Notes under the pieces: generated by a model
Told to the model about the DNA's origin: nothing
Database searches by the model: none
What the model saw: the letters and a program-made list of their open reading frames with translations, nothing else
Translations under genes and position numbers: made by a program
Shown here: piece after piece, positions 39,080 to 50,220 of the stretch
Numbering within the stretch: the first letter of the stretch is position 1
Layout of the letters: every line of letters starts with the position of its first letter
Assembly (NCBI RefSeq): GCF_014931275.1
Contig: NZ_CP063110.1
Coordinates: forward strand, 248,001-312,000
DNA from: Haemophilus parainfluenzae
GTDB lineage: Bacteria > Pseudomonadota > Gammaproteobacteria > Enterobacterales > Pasteurellaceae
Reading direction: 5' to 3'
Length of the DNA: 64,000 nt

Positions 39080-40318
39080 TTAGTTTTTATATTCGAGCTT
39101 TGGTGGTTTGTTATCAACGATGGTTTCTTCGTCCACAATCACTTTTTGCAAGTTTTCGATTGAAGGTAAATCATACATCGTATCTAACAATACAGCCTCA
39201 ACGATTGAGCGTAAACCACGTGCACCGGTTTTACGTTCAAGGGCTTTTTTCGCCATCGCTTTTAATGCTTCTGGCGTGAATTCAAGTTCCACATCTTCTA
39301 AGCCAAATAATGCTTGATATTGTTTGGTCAGTGCATTTTTCGGTTGAGTAAGGATCTGAATTAACGCTTCTTCATCTAATTCGCTTAATGGCGCAATCAT
39401 TGGAAGACGACCAATAAATTCTGGAATCAAACCGAATTTCATTAAATCATCCGGCTCAACTTGACGGAATAATTCAGAAAGATTTTCTTTCTCTTCTTCC
39501 TTCTCTACTTTTGCATCAAAACCAATTCCAGTATCAGTTTGTGTACGTTTACCAATGATTTTATCTAAGCCAGCAAATGCCCCACCACAAATAAAGAGGA
39601 TTTTTGAGGTATCCACTTTCAACATTTCTTGTTGAGGGTGTTTACGTCCACCTTGTGGCGGTACAGATGCGATAGTGCCTTCAATTAATTTCAATAAGGC
39701 TTGTTGCACACCTTCACCAGACACATCGCGAGTAATAGACGCACCTTCTGATTTACGGCTGATTTTATCAATTTCATCAATATAGATAATGCCCTGCTCT
39801 GCTTTTTCCGTATCGTAATCGCAGTTTTGCAATAATTTTTGCAGCACATTTTCCACGTCTTCGCCCACATAACCGGCTTCAGTTAACGTCGTCGCATCGG
39901 CCATAGCAAAAGGCACATTCAAACGACGCGCCAAGGTTTGAGCTAATAAGGTTTTACCGCTACCTGTTGGACCAATTAACAAGATGTTACTTTTACCTAA
40001 TTCCACATCATTGCTTTGGTGGTTCGTGCGTAAGCGTTTATAGTGATTGTAAACCGCCACTGACAAGACTTTTTTCGCATAATCTTGCCCAATCACATAA
40101 TCATCTAAGTGCGCACGAATTTCGTGCGGTGTCGGTAATTTTTCTTCAACTGCCAGTTCGCTAGGTGTTTCGATTTCTCCACTGTCTTCCAACATACTGT
40201 GGCAAAGCTCGATACACTCGTTACAAATATAACCATCTGTACCCGCAATTAATTTACCTACTTCACTTTTTTCTCTTCCGCAGAAAGAACAGTGAAGATC
40301 GTTATCATTTGTTGTCAT
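39080..40318 (-). CDS. clpX: ATP-dependent protease unfoldase subunit ClpX
   Basis: AAA+ ring that unfolds substrates and feeds them to ClpP. The 412 residues have the N-terminal four-Cys zinc domain ([14 protein letters not shown] and CNECIELC), Walker A GPTGSGKT, Walker [11 protein letters not shown], and the sensor and ClpP-contact loops typical of the family. Follows clpP by nine bases, same strand. Confidence 0.98.
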   Translation of the reverse strand: MTTNDNDLHCSFCGREKSEVGKLIAGTDGYICNECIELCHSMLEDSGEIETPSELAVEEKLPTPHEIRAHLDDYVIGQDYAKKVLSVAVYNHYKRLRTNHQSNDVELGKSNILLIGPTGSGKTLLAQTLARRLNVPFAMADATTLTEAGYVGEDVENVLQKLLQNCDYDTEKAEQGIIYIDEIDKISRKSEGASITRDVSGEGVQQALLKLIEGTIASVPPQGGRKHPQQEMLKVDTSKILFICGGAFAGLDKIIGKRTQTDTGIGFDAKVEKEEEKENLSELFRQVEPDDLMKFGLIPEFIGRLPMIAPLSELDEEALIQILTQPKNALTKQYQALFGLEDVELEFTPEALKAMAKKALERKTGARGLRSIVEAVLLDTMYDLPSIENLQKVIVDEETIVDNKPPKLEYKN

Positions 40319-40327
40319 GTTAAATCC

Positions 40328-40909
40328 TTAACGTTTAATCAACACATCGTCCACTAAGCCGTAAGCTTTTGCTTCTTCCGCCGACATAAAGTTGTCACGA
40401 TCGGTGTCTTTTTCGATACGTTCGATGCTTTGACCTGTATGGAAAGCAAGACGCTCGTTTAAGGTTTGTTTGATTTTTAAAATTTCTTGCGCGTGGATCT
40501 GAATATCTGATGCTTGTCCACGGAAACCACCTAACGGTTGGTGAATCATCACTCGTGCATTCGGTAATGCAGCACGTTTTCCTGCTGCACCTCCTGCAAG
40601 TAAAAATGCGCCCATTGAGCAAGCTTGACCAATGCAAAGAGTACGCACATCCGGTTTAATAAATTGCATGGTATCGTAAATTGCCATACCCGCAGTCACT
40701 GAACCGCCCGGTGAATTAATATAAATATTGATGTCTTTTTTCGGATCTTCTGATTCTAAGAAAAGTAGCTGTGCCACGATCAAATTTGCCATATGATCTT
40801 CTACTTCACCATTCAAGAAGATCACGCGCTCTTTTAATAGGCGGGAATAAATGTCGTACGAACGTTCACCACGAGAGGTTTGTTCGACAACCATAGGAAT
40901 TACACTCAT
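40328..40909 (-). CDS. clpP: ATP-dependent Clp protease proteolytic subunit
   Basis: Serine protease that forms two stacked rings with ClpX. The 193 residues show the catalytic Ser in [14 protein letters not shown] and the His in [12 protein letters not shown]; the Asp follows in the C-terminal part. Together with tig upstream and clpX downstream it gives the usual tig-clpP-clpX order. A hairpin separates it from tig, so clpP-clpX may be expressed apart. Confidence 0.98.
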   Translation of the reverse strand: MSVIPMVVEQTSRGERSYDIYSRLLKERVIFLNGEVEDHMANLIVAQLLFLESEDPKKDINIYINSPGGSVTAGMAIYDTMQFIKPDVRTLCIGQACSMGAFLLAGGAAGKRAALPNARVMIHQPLGGFRGQASDIQIHAQEILKIKQTLNERLAFHTGQSIERIEKDTDRDNFMSAEEAKAYGLVDDVLIKR

Positions 40910-40970
40910 TTTTGCCCCTAAATATGTGCTAAAAAATTGGGCAATATTCTACCCGAAAATCAGTAAAAAC

Positions 40971-41013
40971 AAAATGCGGTCGCTTTTCATTGAAAAAACG
41001 ACCGCACTTTTCG
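40971..41013 (-). terminator. USS hairpin between tig and clpP
   Basis: AATGCGGTCG pairs with CGACCGCACTT around a loop, with a T run on the minus strand. The USS at 41001 is exact, the other arm has one mismatch. It lies 40 bases after the tig stop. Confidence 0.7.
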
Positions 41014-41052
41014 ATGATATACCTGTGAATTTAATTCACTTTCTATCAATTA

Positions 41053-42351
41053 TTATGCTTGTGGATTCATGATCTCATCAAATGAAGACGCTTTTTCAGT
41101 CACTTGAGCTTTAGCAAGAACGGCATCAACTGCTTGTTCTTCTAATACTACATTGCGAATGTTGTTCATTAACTCTTCATTTTTGCTGTAATATTCAACT
41201 ACTTCAGCTGGTTGTTCGTAAGCAGAAGCGATATCCGCGATCATTGCTTTCGCACGTTCTTCATCCGCTTTCAATTCGTTTGATTTGATCACTTCAGAGA
41301 ATAATAAACCGACTTGAACACGACGTTTTGCATCCGCTTCAAATAATTCACGTGGTAATTGTGCAGCTTGTTGTGCATTACCACCGAAGCGTTGTGCTGC
41401 TTGGTTACGTAACACATTGATTTCTTCTTCTACTGCAGAAGCTGGAACATCAATTGGGTTTTGTTCGATTAAACCGTTGATGACTTGTTGTTTAACGCGA
41501 GAAACTAATGCGTTTTTCAATTCACGTTCCATGTTTTTACGGATTTCTGCACGTAAATCTGCCACAGTTTTGGTGTTAGGACCAAATTTAGCAACGAACT
41601 CATCTGTTAATTCTGGTAATTCCATTTCTTCTACTTTTTTCAAGGTGATCGCAAATTTCGCGTCTTTACCTTTTAAGTTTTCAGAATGGTATTCAGCTGG
41701 GAAAGTCACATTGATATCGAATTGTTCACCTGCTTTGTGACCTACAATGCCCTCTTCAAAACCAGGGATCATACGGCCTTGGCCCATGAATAGAACGAAA
41801 TCAGTTGCTTTACCGCCTTCGAATTCTTCGCCATCTACTGAACCAACGAAGTCGATGGTCACGCGTGAATCTGCTTTCGCTGCTGCTTTGCTTTCAACCC
41901 AAGTTGCTTGTTGTTTACGTAATACATCGATCATTTTATCGATATCAGCTTCAGTGATTTCAACAGTTGGTTTCTCAACTTTGATATTTTCTAAGCCTTT
42001 TAATTCAACTTCTGGGTACACTTCGAAAGTTGCAGTGAATGATAAATCTTTACCAGGTTTGAACGTTTCGATAGCGAAAGTTGGACGACCTGCGATATTG
42101 ATTTTCTCAGCGATTACTGCATCAAAGAAATGACGTGGTAATAAATCGTTTAATACATCTTGACGGATTGATGCACCAAAACGTTGTTCAATGATGTGCG
42201 CTGGCACATGACCTTTACGGAAACCATCAACACGTACATTTTTTGCTGCACGTTTGAATTCTTCACGAGTTGCTTTTTCTACAGCTTCAGCTGGAACGGT
42301 GATCGTCACACGACGCTCTAAACCTTGAGTTGTTTCAATATTTAATGACAT
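41053..42351 (-). CDS. tig: Trigger factor (ribosome-bound chaperone)
   Basis: Binds the exit tunnel of the ribosome and shields nascent chains, with peptidyl-prolyl isomerase activity. The 432 residues, the E. coli length, have the ribosome-binding [17 protein letters not shown] (about 43-60), an FKBP-like domain (about 150-245, [20 protein letters not shown]), and a helical C-terminal chaperone domain. The ATG at 42351 has GAGG at eight bases; a start four codons upstream is rejected. Confidence 0.98.
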   Translation of the reverse strand: MSLNIETTQGLERRVTITVPAEAVEKATREEFKRAAKNVRVDGFRKGHVPAHIIEQRFGASIRQDVLNDLLPRHFFDAVIAEKINIAGRPTFAIETFKPGKDLSFTATFEVYPEVELKGLENIKVEKPTVEITEADIDKMIDVLRKQQATWVESKAAAKADSRVTIDFVGSVDGEEFEGGKATDFVLFMGQGRMIPGFEEGIVGHKAGEQFDINVTFPAEYHSENLKGKDAKFAITLKKVEEMELPELTDEFVAKFGPNTKTVADLRAEIRKNMERELKNALVSRVKQQVINGLIEQNPIDVPASAVEEEINVLRNQAAQRFGGNAQQAAQLPRELFEADAKRRVQVGLLFSEVIKSNELKADEERAKAMIADIASAYEQPAEVVEYYSKNEELMNNIRNVVLEEQAVDAVLAKAQVTEKASSFDEIMNPQA

Positions 42352-42525
42352 TTGTAACCTCAATTAATGTTGCACTCGGTAAAAACCACACCGAACACGT
42401 TATTGTTTGTAAAAATAAAAAACCGCCAAATTATAGCGAAAGAAAATCAAACAGTCGATAGAAACCGGAAAATTCAATAGAAAACCCGCTAAAATTGCAC
42501 AATTTATCAACAATTTTGAATAAAG

Positions 42526-42561
42526 AAAAAAGTGCGGTCAAAAATAACCGCACTTTTTATC
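42526..42561. terminator. Inverted-USS terminator after the LysM-BON gene
   Basis: AAAAAGTGCGGT and ACCGCACTTTTT form a perfect stem over a seven-base loop, both arms exact USS cores, close to the stop of the leftward BON-LysM gene. Confidence 0.9.
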
Positions 42562-42564
42562 GAA

Positions 42565-43005
42565 TTATAAACCTTTCGGTAAACGAATTTTTTGACCTGG
42601 AAAAATCTTATCCGCGTCTTTAATCACTTCTTTGTTCGCTTCAACAATAGCGGTATATTTCGCGCCATTTCCGTAAGCTTTCTCAGCGATTTTCCACAAG
42701 GTGTCACCTTTTTGGATTACATAGAATGTATCATCACTGCTTAAGGTTTCACCGTTATTGATGCTTGCATCGCTTGTTACTGAGTGGATACCTTGAATGT
42801 TACCCGCCATTAATACTGCTTTTTCTAATGCTGCTGCAGTTGATGCCACACCTTGGATATTTGCTACACCATTTTCAACGGTAACAGATAAGTTTTCCAC
42901 GCCTGGATTGTCTTCTGCGATGTGTTGAGTCACAGCTTTAGACGCCTCTTCTTCTTTAGAAAAAATTTTCTTACCGATGTCACTGACAAAATCAAATAAA
43001 CCCAT
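42565..43005 (-). CDS. BON and LysM domain protein, YgaU/Kbp-like
   Basis: Small soluble protein of 146 residues with a BON domain (about 25-90, DNPGVENLSVTVENGVANIQ) followed by a LysM domain (about 93-145, FYVIQKGDTLWKIAEKAYGN). The layout equals E. coli YgaU/Kbp, a cytoplasmic potassium-binding protein; the same role is inferred. No signal peptide is seen, which supports a cytoplasmic place despite the LysM module. Starts MGLFDFVSDIGKKIFS, as Kbp does. Confidence 0.9.
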   Translation of the reverse strand: MGLFDFVSDIGKKIFSKEEEASKAVTQHIAEDNPGVENLSVTVENGVANIQGVASTAAALEKAVLMAGNIQGIHSVTSDASINNGETLSSDDTFYVIQKGDTLWKIAEKAYGNGAKYTAIVEANKEVIKDADKIFPGQKIRLPKGL

Positions 43006-43182
43006 TTTAAAGTTCCTTTTGTATGTTTGTTTAAGGGATTATTACGATACTGAAATTCCCTTAAGAAGTCTATAAATCAGAGTGTAAAGCTATGTAAATA
43101 TTTCAAGAAAACTGATCTAAAATTGACCGCACTTTGATAGAATACGCCGATTTTAAATTTACTCACTCAGAAAGGACAAATT

Positions 43183-44019
43183 ATGCGTTGGCAAGGTCGT
43201 AAAGAAAGCTCAAATATTGAAGATAGACGTGGCTCTGGCGGCGGTAACTTCGGTGGCGGAAGAGGCACTGGTATTTTCGGTATTATTATCTTATTAGTTG
43301 GTGCTTATTATGGCGTGGATCTTTCAGGCTTAGTGGGCACACCGGATTTTTCAGGACAAAGCTCTCAACGATTAGAAACCCAAGAAGAACAGCAGCTTGC
43401 GAGTCTTTCTAAAGTTGTATTAGCGGATACTGAAACCGTTTGGGGACAATATTTTAGACAAATGGGGAAAACCTATAGTGAGCCAACCATGGTACTTTAC
43501 AATGGTGTAACGCCAACTGCTTGTGGTACCGGTCAATCTGCAATGGGCCCGTTCTACTGCCCAAGCGATCGCAAAGTTTACCTTGATTTATCATTCTATA
43601 ATGAAATGAAAAATAAACTGGGTGCAGCAGGTGATTCAGCCTTTGCTTATGTAATTGCACACGAAGTCGGTCACCACGTGCAAAATATGCTTGGCATTCT
43701 GCCGCAAGTGAATCGCGCACAACAAAGCAGCGATCGTAAAACGGCAAATCAACTTTCTGTTCAATTAGAACTTCAAGCTGACTGTTTCGCCGGTGTTTGG
43801 GCGAGCCAAGCGGTGAAAAGTGGTTTATTTGAACGCGGTGATGAAGAAAAAGCGTTTAATGCAGCAGAAGCTGTGGGTGATGACCGTTTACAAAAACGCA
43901 GCCAAGGTTATGTGGTACCGGATAGTTTCACTCACGGTACATCTGCACAGCGTCTAGAATGGTTCAGAAAAGGCTTACAAAGTGCCAACCCTTCTGTATG
44001 TAATACCTTTAACCAATAA
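43183..44019 (+). CDS. ypfJ: YpfJ-type zinc metallopeptidase, membrane-anchored
   Basis: Putative neutral zinc peptidase of 278 residues. A Gly-rich N-terminus (MRWQGRKESSNIEDRRG) precedes one membrane helix (about 32-48), and the catalytic domain carries VIAHEVGHHVQ (HEXXH) with a third ligand likely in LELQADCFAG. Substrates are not known. The ATG has an AGGAC-type ribosome site. Ends 53 bases before a bidirectional terminator. Confidence 0.9.
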   Translation: MRWQGRKESSNIEDRRGSGGGNFGGGRGTGIFGIIILLVGAYYGVDLSGLVGTPDFSGQSSQRLETQEEQQLASLSKVVLADTETVWGQYFRQMGKTYSEPTMVLYNGVTPTACGTGQSAMGPFYCPSDRKVYLDLSFYNEMKNKLGAAGDSAFAYVIAHEVGHHVQNMLGILPQVNRAQQSSDRKTANQLSVQLELQADCFAGVWASQAVKSGLFERGDEEKAFNAAEAVGDDRLQKRSQGYVVPDSFTHGTSAQRLEWFRKGLQSANPSVCNTFNQ

Positions 44020-44072
44020 GATCTTTAAGGCTGGTTAATATCAGCCTTTTTTATTTCTGTTCATTTAAACAT

Positions 44073-44107
44073 AAAAAAGAGCGGTCAATTTTGACCGCTC
44101 TTTTCTT
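44073..44107. terminator. Bidirectional terminator between ypfJ and ileS
   Basis: AAAAGAGCGGTCA pairs with TGACCGCTCTTTT over a four-base loop, with A and T runs on both sides. Both arms carry AAGAGCGGT, the USS with one base changed. Confidence 0.85.
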
Positions 44108-44120
44108 CATGATTTTAAGA

Positions 44121-46946
44121 TTACGCGAACTGACGTACTTCGCCGTTACCTGCTACGTTTTCCACACAACGTGGACAAAGTGTAGGATGTTCAGGATTCA
44201 CGCCGATTTTGTCAGAATAATGCCAACAACGTGGGCATTTTTCACCGTTAGAACGTGCTACGCTTACGGCAATTCCCTCTAACTCACCCGCAGCCACATC
44301 CGCAGGTTTGTCTGCTAATGCTTTCACTTCTGCTTTTGAGGTAATTAACACAAAACGTAATTCATTGCCTAATTGTTCTAACAATGCACGATATTCATCG
44401 TTAGCATAAACCGTTACTTCTGCTTCTAAACCACCACCGATCACTTTGTCGTTACGGGCGATTTCTAATACACGGTTCACTTCAGAACGAACTTTAATGA
44501 GTTGTTGCCAGTAAGCATCGTCTAGTTTTTCATTCTCGCCTAAGCCAAATAAGCCTTCGTAGAATTCTTCAGTGAAGACGAATTCTGCACGTGCAGTTGC
44601 CGTTTGTGGCAAGTAGCCCCAAATTTCATCCGCCGTGAATGACAGGATTGGTGCCATCCAACGAACCAATGCTTCTGCGATGTGCCATAACGCTGTTTGG
44701 CAGCTACGACGCGCAAGGCTGTCTGCTTTGGTGGTATATTGACGGTCTTTGATAATATCAAGGTAGAAGGAGCCCATTTCTACAGAACAGAAACGCATTA
44801 AACGTTGTACTACTGTGTGGAATTGATAATTATCGTACGCATCTTTAATTTCTTTTTGTGCATCTAACGCACAAGCTACCGCCCAACGATCCAAGCTAAT
44901 CATGTCTTCCTGTTTAACGGCATCACGTTGCGGATCAAAACCATTCAAGTTCGCTAGTAAGAAACGCGCAGTATTACGAATACGACGATAGCTATCCGCG
45001 GCACGTTTTAAGATCTCATCAGAAACGGTCATTTCACCGGTATAGTCGGTAGATGCCACCCATAAACGTAAAATGTCACCACCGAATTTATCCATCACTT
45101 CTTGTGGAGTCACGATGTTACCAATAGATTTTGACATCTTACGACCTTGACCATCCACAGTGAAACCATGGGTTAATACTTGTTTGTATGGTGCTTTGCT
45201 GTCTGTTGCTGTAGAAAGCATTAAAGAAGACATAAACCAACCACGGTGTTGGTCAGAACCTTCTAAATACATGTCGATATCTTGACCGTTAAATTCTGGG
45301 CGATTCGCGACAACAGAAGAATAGGTTGATCCTGAGTCAAACCATACGTCAAGAGTATCAGGCACTTTGCGATAGGTTTCTGCATCAGCCCCTAATAATT
45401 CTTTTTCGTCTAAATCCCACCATGCTTGAATACCGGCTTTCTCTACACGTTTCGCCACTTCTTCAAGTAACTCTAAAGTACGCGGATGAAGTTCTTCGGT
45501 TTCTTTGTGCACAAATAAGGTCATCGGCACGCCCCAAGTACGTTGACGGGAAATACACCAGTCTGGGCGGTTTTCAACCATTTTCTCGATACGTGCTTGA
45601 CCCCAATCTGGAATCCAACGCACGCCTTTGATTTCACCTAATGCTTGTTGGCGTAAACCCTGTGTTTCCATCCCGATAAACCATTGCGGAGTCGCACGGA
45701 AAATAATCGGGGTTTTGTGGCGCCAGCAGTGTGGGTAGCTGTGTTTGATTTTCTCAACTTTTAATAAGTTGCCCACTTCTTGCAATTTTTCAACAACCAA
45801 TGGATTGGCTTCAAATACGCCTTTGCCCGCAAAGAATTCAGTCGTTGAAATAAATTTACCGTCATTCGATACAAGCCCCGCCATTGGTAAATTATATTTT
45901 TGTCCTACAATAAAGTCGTCCAAACCATGATCCGGTGCAGTATGTACTAACCCCGTACCGCCATCGGTAGTCACGTGATCGCCTAAAATCACCGGCACAG
46001 TGAAATCATAGAACGGATGGTTAAAGCGTACTAACTCAAGTGCTTGACCTTTTACTGAACCTAAAATTTCAACTTGTTCTACACCCACCGCTTTCGCTAC
46101 GGATTCAACTAATTCAGCGGCTAAAATCACACGCTCATCGCCAAGTTGTACTAAGTTGTATTCTAAGTCTGCATTTACTGCAATCGCACGGTTAGATGGC
46201 ATTGTCCAAGGTGTGGTTGTCCAAATCACCGCAGATAATTTGCCATGTCCTTTACCTACTGCGTTAAATTTCTCTTCAATTTCAACCGCACTTACTGCTG
46301 GGAAACGAACATAGATAGACGGAGAAACTTTGTCTTCATATTCCACTTCTGCTTCTGCTAAAGAAGAGCCACAATCCAAACACCAGTGCACTGGTTTTGA
46401 ACCTTTGTATAAGTGGCCATTCGCAATCACTTTACCGAGTGTACGAATGATGTTTGCTTCGGTATTGAAGTTCATCGTTAAATAAGGATTATCCCAATCG
46501 CCTAATACCCCTAAACGGATAAAATCTTTTTTCTGGCCTTCTACTTGTTCCGCGGCATATTCACGACATTTTTGACGGAATTCAGCTGCTGTCACTTTCT
46601 CGTTTGGTTTACCTACCAAACCTTCTACTTTTAATTCAATTGGCAAACCGTGACAGTCCCAACCTGGGATATAAGGCGAGTCAAAACCTAATGCAGTTTT
46701 AGATTTAACAATAATATCTTTCAGAATTTTATTAACGGCGTGACCGATATGAATATTGCCGTTCGCATACGGAGGGCCATCGTGCAAAATAAAGGATTTT
46801 TTACCTTTAGTCGCTTGGCGGATTTTTTGATACAACTGTTTGTCATACCAATTTTTTAACATTACAGGTTCGCGTTTGGCTAAATCGCCACGCATAGGAA
46901 AACCTGTTTCAGGTAAATTTAACGTGTTTTTGTAATCAACTGTCAT
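44121..46946 (-). CDS. ileS: Isoleucyl-tRNA synthetase
   Basis: Charges tRNA-Ile, with editing of valine. The 941 residues include the class I motif in [19 protein letters not shown] (HIGH), KMSKS in [13 protein letters not shown], a CP1 editing domain between them, an anticodon-binding helix bundle, and the C-terminal zinc finger [10 protein letters not shown]...CPRC. The ATG at 46946 ([20 protein letters not shown]) matches the E. coli N-terminus; four extra upstream codons are unlikely. It follows ribF by 32 bases, the usual ribF-ileS order; lspA and ispH lie elsewhere here (19 kb). Confidence 0.98.
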   Translation of the reverse strand: MTVDYKNTLNLPETGFPMRGDLAKREPVMLKNWYDKQLYQKIRQATKGKKSFILHDGPPYANGNIHIGHAVNKILKDIIVKSKTALGFDSPYIPGWDCHGLPIELKVEGLVGKPNEKVTAAEFRQKCREYAAEQVEGQKKDFIRLGVLGDWDNPYLTMNFNTEANIIRTLGKVIANGHLYKGSKPVHWCLDCGSSLAEAEVEYEDKVSPSIYVRFPAVSAVEIEEKFNAVGKGHGKLSAVIWTTTPWTMPSNRAIAVNADLEYNLVQLGDERVILAAELVESVAKAVGVEQVEILGSVKGQALELVRFNHPFYDFTVPVILGDHVTTDGGTGLVHTAPDHGLDDFIVGQKYNLPMAGLVSNDGKFISTTEFFAGKGVFEANPLVVEKLQEVGNLLKVEKIKHSYPHCWRHKTPIIFRATPQWFIGMETQGLRQQALGEIKGVRWIPDWGQARIEKMVENRPDWCISRQRTWGVPMTLFVHKETEELHPRTLELLEEVAKRVEKAGIQAWWDLDEKELLGADAETYRKVPDTLDVWFDSGSTYSSVVANRPEFNGQDIDMYLEGSDQHRGWFMSSLMLSTATDSKAPYKQVLTHGFTVDGQGRKMSKSIGNIVTPQEVMDKFGGDILRLWVASTDYTGEMTVSDEILKRAADSYRRIRNTARFLLANLNGFDPQRDAVKQEDMISLDRWAVACALDAQKEIKDAYDNYQFHTVVQRLMRFCSVEMGSFYLDIIKDRQYTTKADSLARRSCQTALWHIAEALVRWMAPILSFTADEIWGYLPQTATARAEFVFTEEFYEGLFGLGENEKLDDAYWQQLIKVRSEVNRVLEIARNDKVIGGGLEAEVTVYANDEYRALLEQLGNELRFVLITSKAEVKALADKPADVAAGELEGIAVSVARSNGEKCPRCWHYSDKIGVNPEHPTLCPRCVENVAGNGEVRQFA

Positions 46947-46978
46947 GTTATTTTCCAATTTTATATTTCAATATAATT

Positions 46979-47905
46979 CTATTTTGCAAAAAATGCTTTT
47001 GCTGTTTTTACGTCTTGTTCAATTTGAACTTTCAACGCTTCAAAAGACGGAAACTTTATCTCATCTCGAATCTTCTGGCAGAATTCCACTTCGACCATTT
47101 GCCCATAAATATTCTGAGAAAAATCAAATAAATGGACTTCTAATAATTGTATCGTACCGTTAATCGTTGGGCGTTTTCCCATGTTTGCAACGCCGTTAAA
47201 AATCTCGCCCGATTTTAACCGCACTTTCACCGCATAAACCCCTTTTACTGGATTCACTTGGCGATGTAAGCGAACATTCGCGGTAGGAAAACCAATGGTT
47301 CGCCCTAATTTATTGCCATGTATCACTCGTCCAAAAATACGATAAGGCTTACCGAGTAAATTTTCCGCATGCTGTAAATCATCTTTAGCCAACGCTTCAC
47401 GAATAGCGGTGCTACTGATACGTAACTCATCTAAACAGAAGGTGCGACTGTCTTCTACTTCAAAACCAAACTGCTTTCCGGCTTGTTGCAACATCGCAAA
47501 ATTGCCTAAACGTTTCGCACCAAATTTGAAATCATCACCGATACTGAGAAACTTCACATTTAATTTGCGTACAAGCCAATCTTCAATAAATTGTTCTGCG
47601 GGTAGATCAGCAAAAGAGCGGTCAAATTTCGCGACGATCACCACATCCACACCCGCCTGAGCCAAATAATGCAATTTATCTCTTAAACGCATTAAGCGCG
47701 CAGGGGCTTTGTCACCCATAAAATATTCTCGCGGTTGTGGTTCGAAAAGCATCACCGCCATGGGTAAATTCAGCGCATTCGCTTTCTGACGAAGATGACG
47801 CAAAATCGCCTGATGCCCCAAATGCACCCCATCAAAATTGCCAATGGTTAATGCGCACCCTGACAAATATGGCTGTGAATTATGAAGCCCACGAATTAAT
47901 TGCAT
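46979..47905 (-). CDS. ribF: Bifunctional riboflavin kinase / FAD synthetase
   Basis: Makes FMN from riboflavin and FAD from FMN. The 308 residues have the N-terminal nucleotidyltransferase domain (TIGNFDGVHLGHQAIL) and C-terminal flavokinase domain (GRTIGFPTANVRL, GVYAVKVRL, VEVHLFDF). A USS-like AAGAGCGGT lies in the coding sequence (47614). Placed between murJ and ileS on the same strand. Confidence 0.97.
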   Translation of the reverse strand: MQLIRGLHNSQPYLSGCALTIGNFDGVHLGHQAILRHLRQKANALNLPMAVMLFEPQPREYFMGDKAPARLMRLRDKLHYLAQAGVDVVIVAKFDRSFADLPAEQFIEDWLVRKLNVKFLSIGDDFKFGAKRLGNFAMLQQAGKQFGFEVEDSRTFCLDELRISSTAIREALAKDDLQHAENLLGKPYRIFGRVIHGNKLGRTIGFPTANVRLHRQVNPVKGVYAVKVRLKSGEIFNGVANMGKRPTINGTIQLLEVHLFDFSQNIYGQMVEVEFCQKIRDEIKFPSFEALKVQIEQDVKTAKAFFAK

Positions 47906-47955
47906 TACATCTTATTCCAAAAAACGAAAAATAATCGGTGCATTATAGCGGTAAC

Positions 47956-49530
47956 TTAATGTTTTGTCAGTAAATGGTGTTTACGAACACCCAAGAGCGC
48001 CAATACGCCTAAATAAACGACCGCAGCCAGTCCAATTAACCAAACCAACCAATAGATACGCATTAAAAATGTCATGGCTGCCCATTCTTGAATCGACGGG
48101 CAGTTATACCAAACCAAACCGCCCATGGCTAAGGCTGCACCTAAAACTTTCAGAAAAAAGACCGCACTTTTACGTGAAAAATGGTATACATCCTCTTTAG
48201 CTAAACCACGATAAAGCAAATAAGCATTTAAGGTTGCTGACATGGCAGAAGCAATCGCTAAACCCACATAACTAAATGGAATCGCCAACACATTAAAGCC
48301 CATATTGCTCACCATGGCGATAATCCCGATTTTTACAGGCGTTTTAGTGTCTTGGCGTGCGTAATAGCCATTAGCCAAAATCTTAATCAGCATAAAGCTA
48401 AGCAAACCGGCATTGAATGCCCATAAAGAATAAGAGGCTGCATGCACATCTGTTAAGGTAAAACTGCCACGCATAAACAATACCAGTAACATCGGCTGGG
48501 CTAACACGGCAATACCAATGGCGGCAGGCACACCAAGTAATAAAATCATTCGTACGCCCCAGTCCATTGTGTTGCGAAAATCAACCGCACTTTGGGGAGA
48601 ATTATCTTCTCGATTCACATGATGGCGAGCAAGCGTCGGTAAAATCACAGTGGAAATTGCGATACCAAATAAGCCAAGTGGAAACTCCAATAGACGATCA
48701 GAATAATAAAGCCAACTAATGGATCCCGTCATTAAGAAACTGGCAATGACTGTATCAAGCAACAAGTTGATTTGACTTACGGAAACCCCGAACAAGGCAG
48801 GAATCATTAATCGACGGATTTTTGCTACCCCCTCATCATGCCATGCCCATTTTGGTTTTACGAGCAAGCCTGCTTTCTTCAAAAAAGGGATTTGGAATAA
48901 AAATTGTAGCAAACCACCTAAGAAGATCCCGATAGCAAGGGCAAGATCGGGATTGTCTAATCTTGGTGCAAGGAAAAGTGCGGTTGCAATCATGGCAATA
49001 TTTAACAAAACAGGCGAAAACGACATCACACCAAATTTGCCTATCGTATTTAAAATCGCGCCTGAAAGTGCCACAAAGGTGACAAACCATAAATAAGGAA
49101 AAGTAATTTTTAAGAGTAAAGAGGCTTGTTCAAATTTGTGTGCATCGGGTCCGTCATTTAGCCAATCGGTAAACCAGCCCATCCCGAAGATCGCCGCAAC
49201 AACAGGTGATCCCACCATGGCAAGCAAAGTAACAATACTGACTAAACCGCCTAGCGTACCCGATACTTTTCCGATAAATTCTCGCGTTTTAGAAAGATCG
49301 CCCGATTTTTGATATTCAGCTAATACCGGCACGAAAGCCTGAGAAAATGCCCCTTCCGCAAATAAACGACGTAAAAAGTTTGGGATACGGTTAGCGAATA
49401 GAAACACGTCCGCCGCCGCGCCAGCACCGATTAAATGGGCAATTACCACATCGCGGACTAAACCTAACACACGGGACACTAATGTCATCCCACTCACGAT
49501 AATGCCGGATTTTAAAAGTCGTTTACTCAA
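47956..49530 (-). CDS. murJ: Lipid II flippase MurJ
   Basis: Inner-membrane MOP-family flippase that moves lipid II to the periplasm for peptidoglycan synthesis. The 524 residues have about fourteen helices, starting MSKRLLKSGIIVSGMTLVSR, with conserved Arg in FLRRLFAEGAFSQAFVPVL. Three USS cores lie in its coding sequence (about 48160, 48584, 48977). Divergent from rpsT. Confidence 0.97.
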   Translation of the reverse strand: MSKRLLKSGIIVSGMTLVSRVLGLVRDVVIAHLIGAGAAADVFLFANRIPNFLRRLFAEGAFSQAFVPVLAEYQKSGDLSKTREFIGKVSGTLGGLVSIVTLLAMVGSPVVAAIFGMGWFTDWLNDGPDAHKFEQASLLLKITFPYLWFVTFVALSGAILNTIGKFGVMSFSPVLLNIAMIATALFLAPRLDNPDLALAIGIFLGGLLQFLFQIPFLKKAGLLVKPKWAWHDEGVAKIRRLMIPALFGVSVSQINLLLDTVIASFLMTGSISWLYYSDRLLEFPLGLFGIAISTVILPTLARHHVNREDNSPQSAVDFRNTMDWGVRMILLLGVPAAIGIAVLAQPMLLVLFMRGSFTLTDVHAASYSLWAFNAGLLSFMLIKILANGYYARQDTKTPVKIGIIAMVSNMGFNVLAIPFSYVGLAIASAMSATLNAYLLYRGLAKEDVYHFSRKSAVFFLKVLGAALAMGGLVWYNCPSIQEWAAMTFLMRIYWLVWLIGLAAVVYLGVLALLGVRKHHLLTKH

Positions 49531-49715
49531 AATAGGGGTCTCTTCAAAAAAATTTGCCTTAATTGTATAGAATTTTTGTTTTTACGCTATATTCCAACGA
49601 AAAAAACTGATAAAATCCTGCCCACATCGTTTGTGTGAGCCAATAGAAAGCGCTTTTTTTAAATAACGATGCTTACTTTCGGTTGTGTCTCACCGAAATC
49701 AACACAAATTATTCA

Positions 49716-49746
49716 TTGACAAAAGTATAAAAAATCGGCATATTCT
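49716..49746 (+). promoter_or_regulatory. Probable rpsT promoter
   Basis: TTGACA at 49716-49721 is a perfect -35 box; CATATT at 49739 (17-base spacer) or TATTCT at 49741 serves as -10. It lies about 50 bases before the rpsT start. Confidence 0.6.
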
Positions 49747-49796
49747 ACGCCCTTATTTTGTCATAATCATCTAACAGAAATTTTAGGAGTTTGACC

Positions 49797-50060
49797 TTGG
49801 CTAATATCAAGTCAGCAAAAAAACGCGCGGTTCAATCTGAAAAACGCCGCCAACACAACGCAAGCCAACGCTCTATGATGCGTACTTACATCAAAAAAGT
49901 ATATGCTCAAGTAGCAGCAGGTGAAAAAGCAGCAGCTGAAGCAGCATTCGTTGAAATGCAAAAAGTTGTTGACCGTATGGCTTCTAAAGGCTTAATCCAC
50001 GCTAACAAAGCAGCAAACCACAAAGCGAAATTAGCTGCTCAAATCAAAAAATTAGCGTAA
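49797..50060 (+). CDS. rpsT: 30S ribosomal protein S20 (TTG start)
   Basis: Small-subunit protein of 87 residues, rich in Lys, Arg and Ala, matching the family N-terminus (M)[17 protein letters not shown]. The start is TTG at 49797, with TAGGAG seven bases upstream; a second TTG two codons earlier is too close. E. coli rpsT also uses UUG, where the weak start is part of its autocontrol, so the same may apply here. Strong promoter before and USS hairpin after. Confidence 0.95.
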   Translation: MANIKSAKKRAVQSEKRRQHNASQRSMMRTYIKKVYAQVAAGEKAAAEAAFVEMQKVVDRMASKGLIHANKAANHKAKLAAQIKKLA

Positions 50061-50086
50061 TTAAAGCATTAAAACAGCTTAAAAAT

Positions 50087-50113
50087 AAAACCGCACTTTG
50101 GTGCGGTTTTTGT
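50087..50113 (+). terminator. USS-containing terminator after rpsT
   Basis: AAAACCGCAC pairs with GTGCGGTTTT over a short loop followed by TTTG, 27 bases after the rpsT stop. The left arm holds an exact USS. Confidence 0.88.
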
Positions 50114-50220
50114 TTGCCGTAAACCGTCCTACCACAAACGCCCGATAACGAGCTTGCATTCCCTCCTTTAACCTGTAAACTACCCCATAACTTAAAAATT
50201 AATCATAAAATAAACAATAA

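Noticed and set aside
44091..44282. Plus-strand frame inside the 3' end of ileS
   Set aside because: Overlaps the terminator and the zinc-finger codons of ileS; no start signal.
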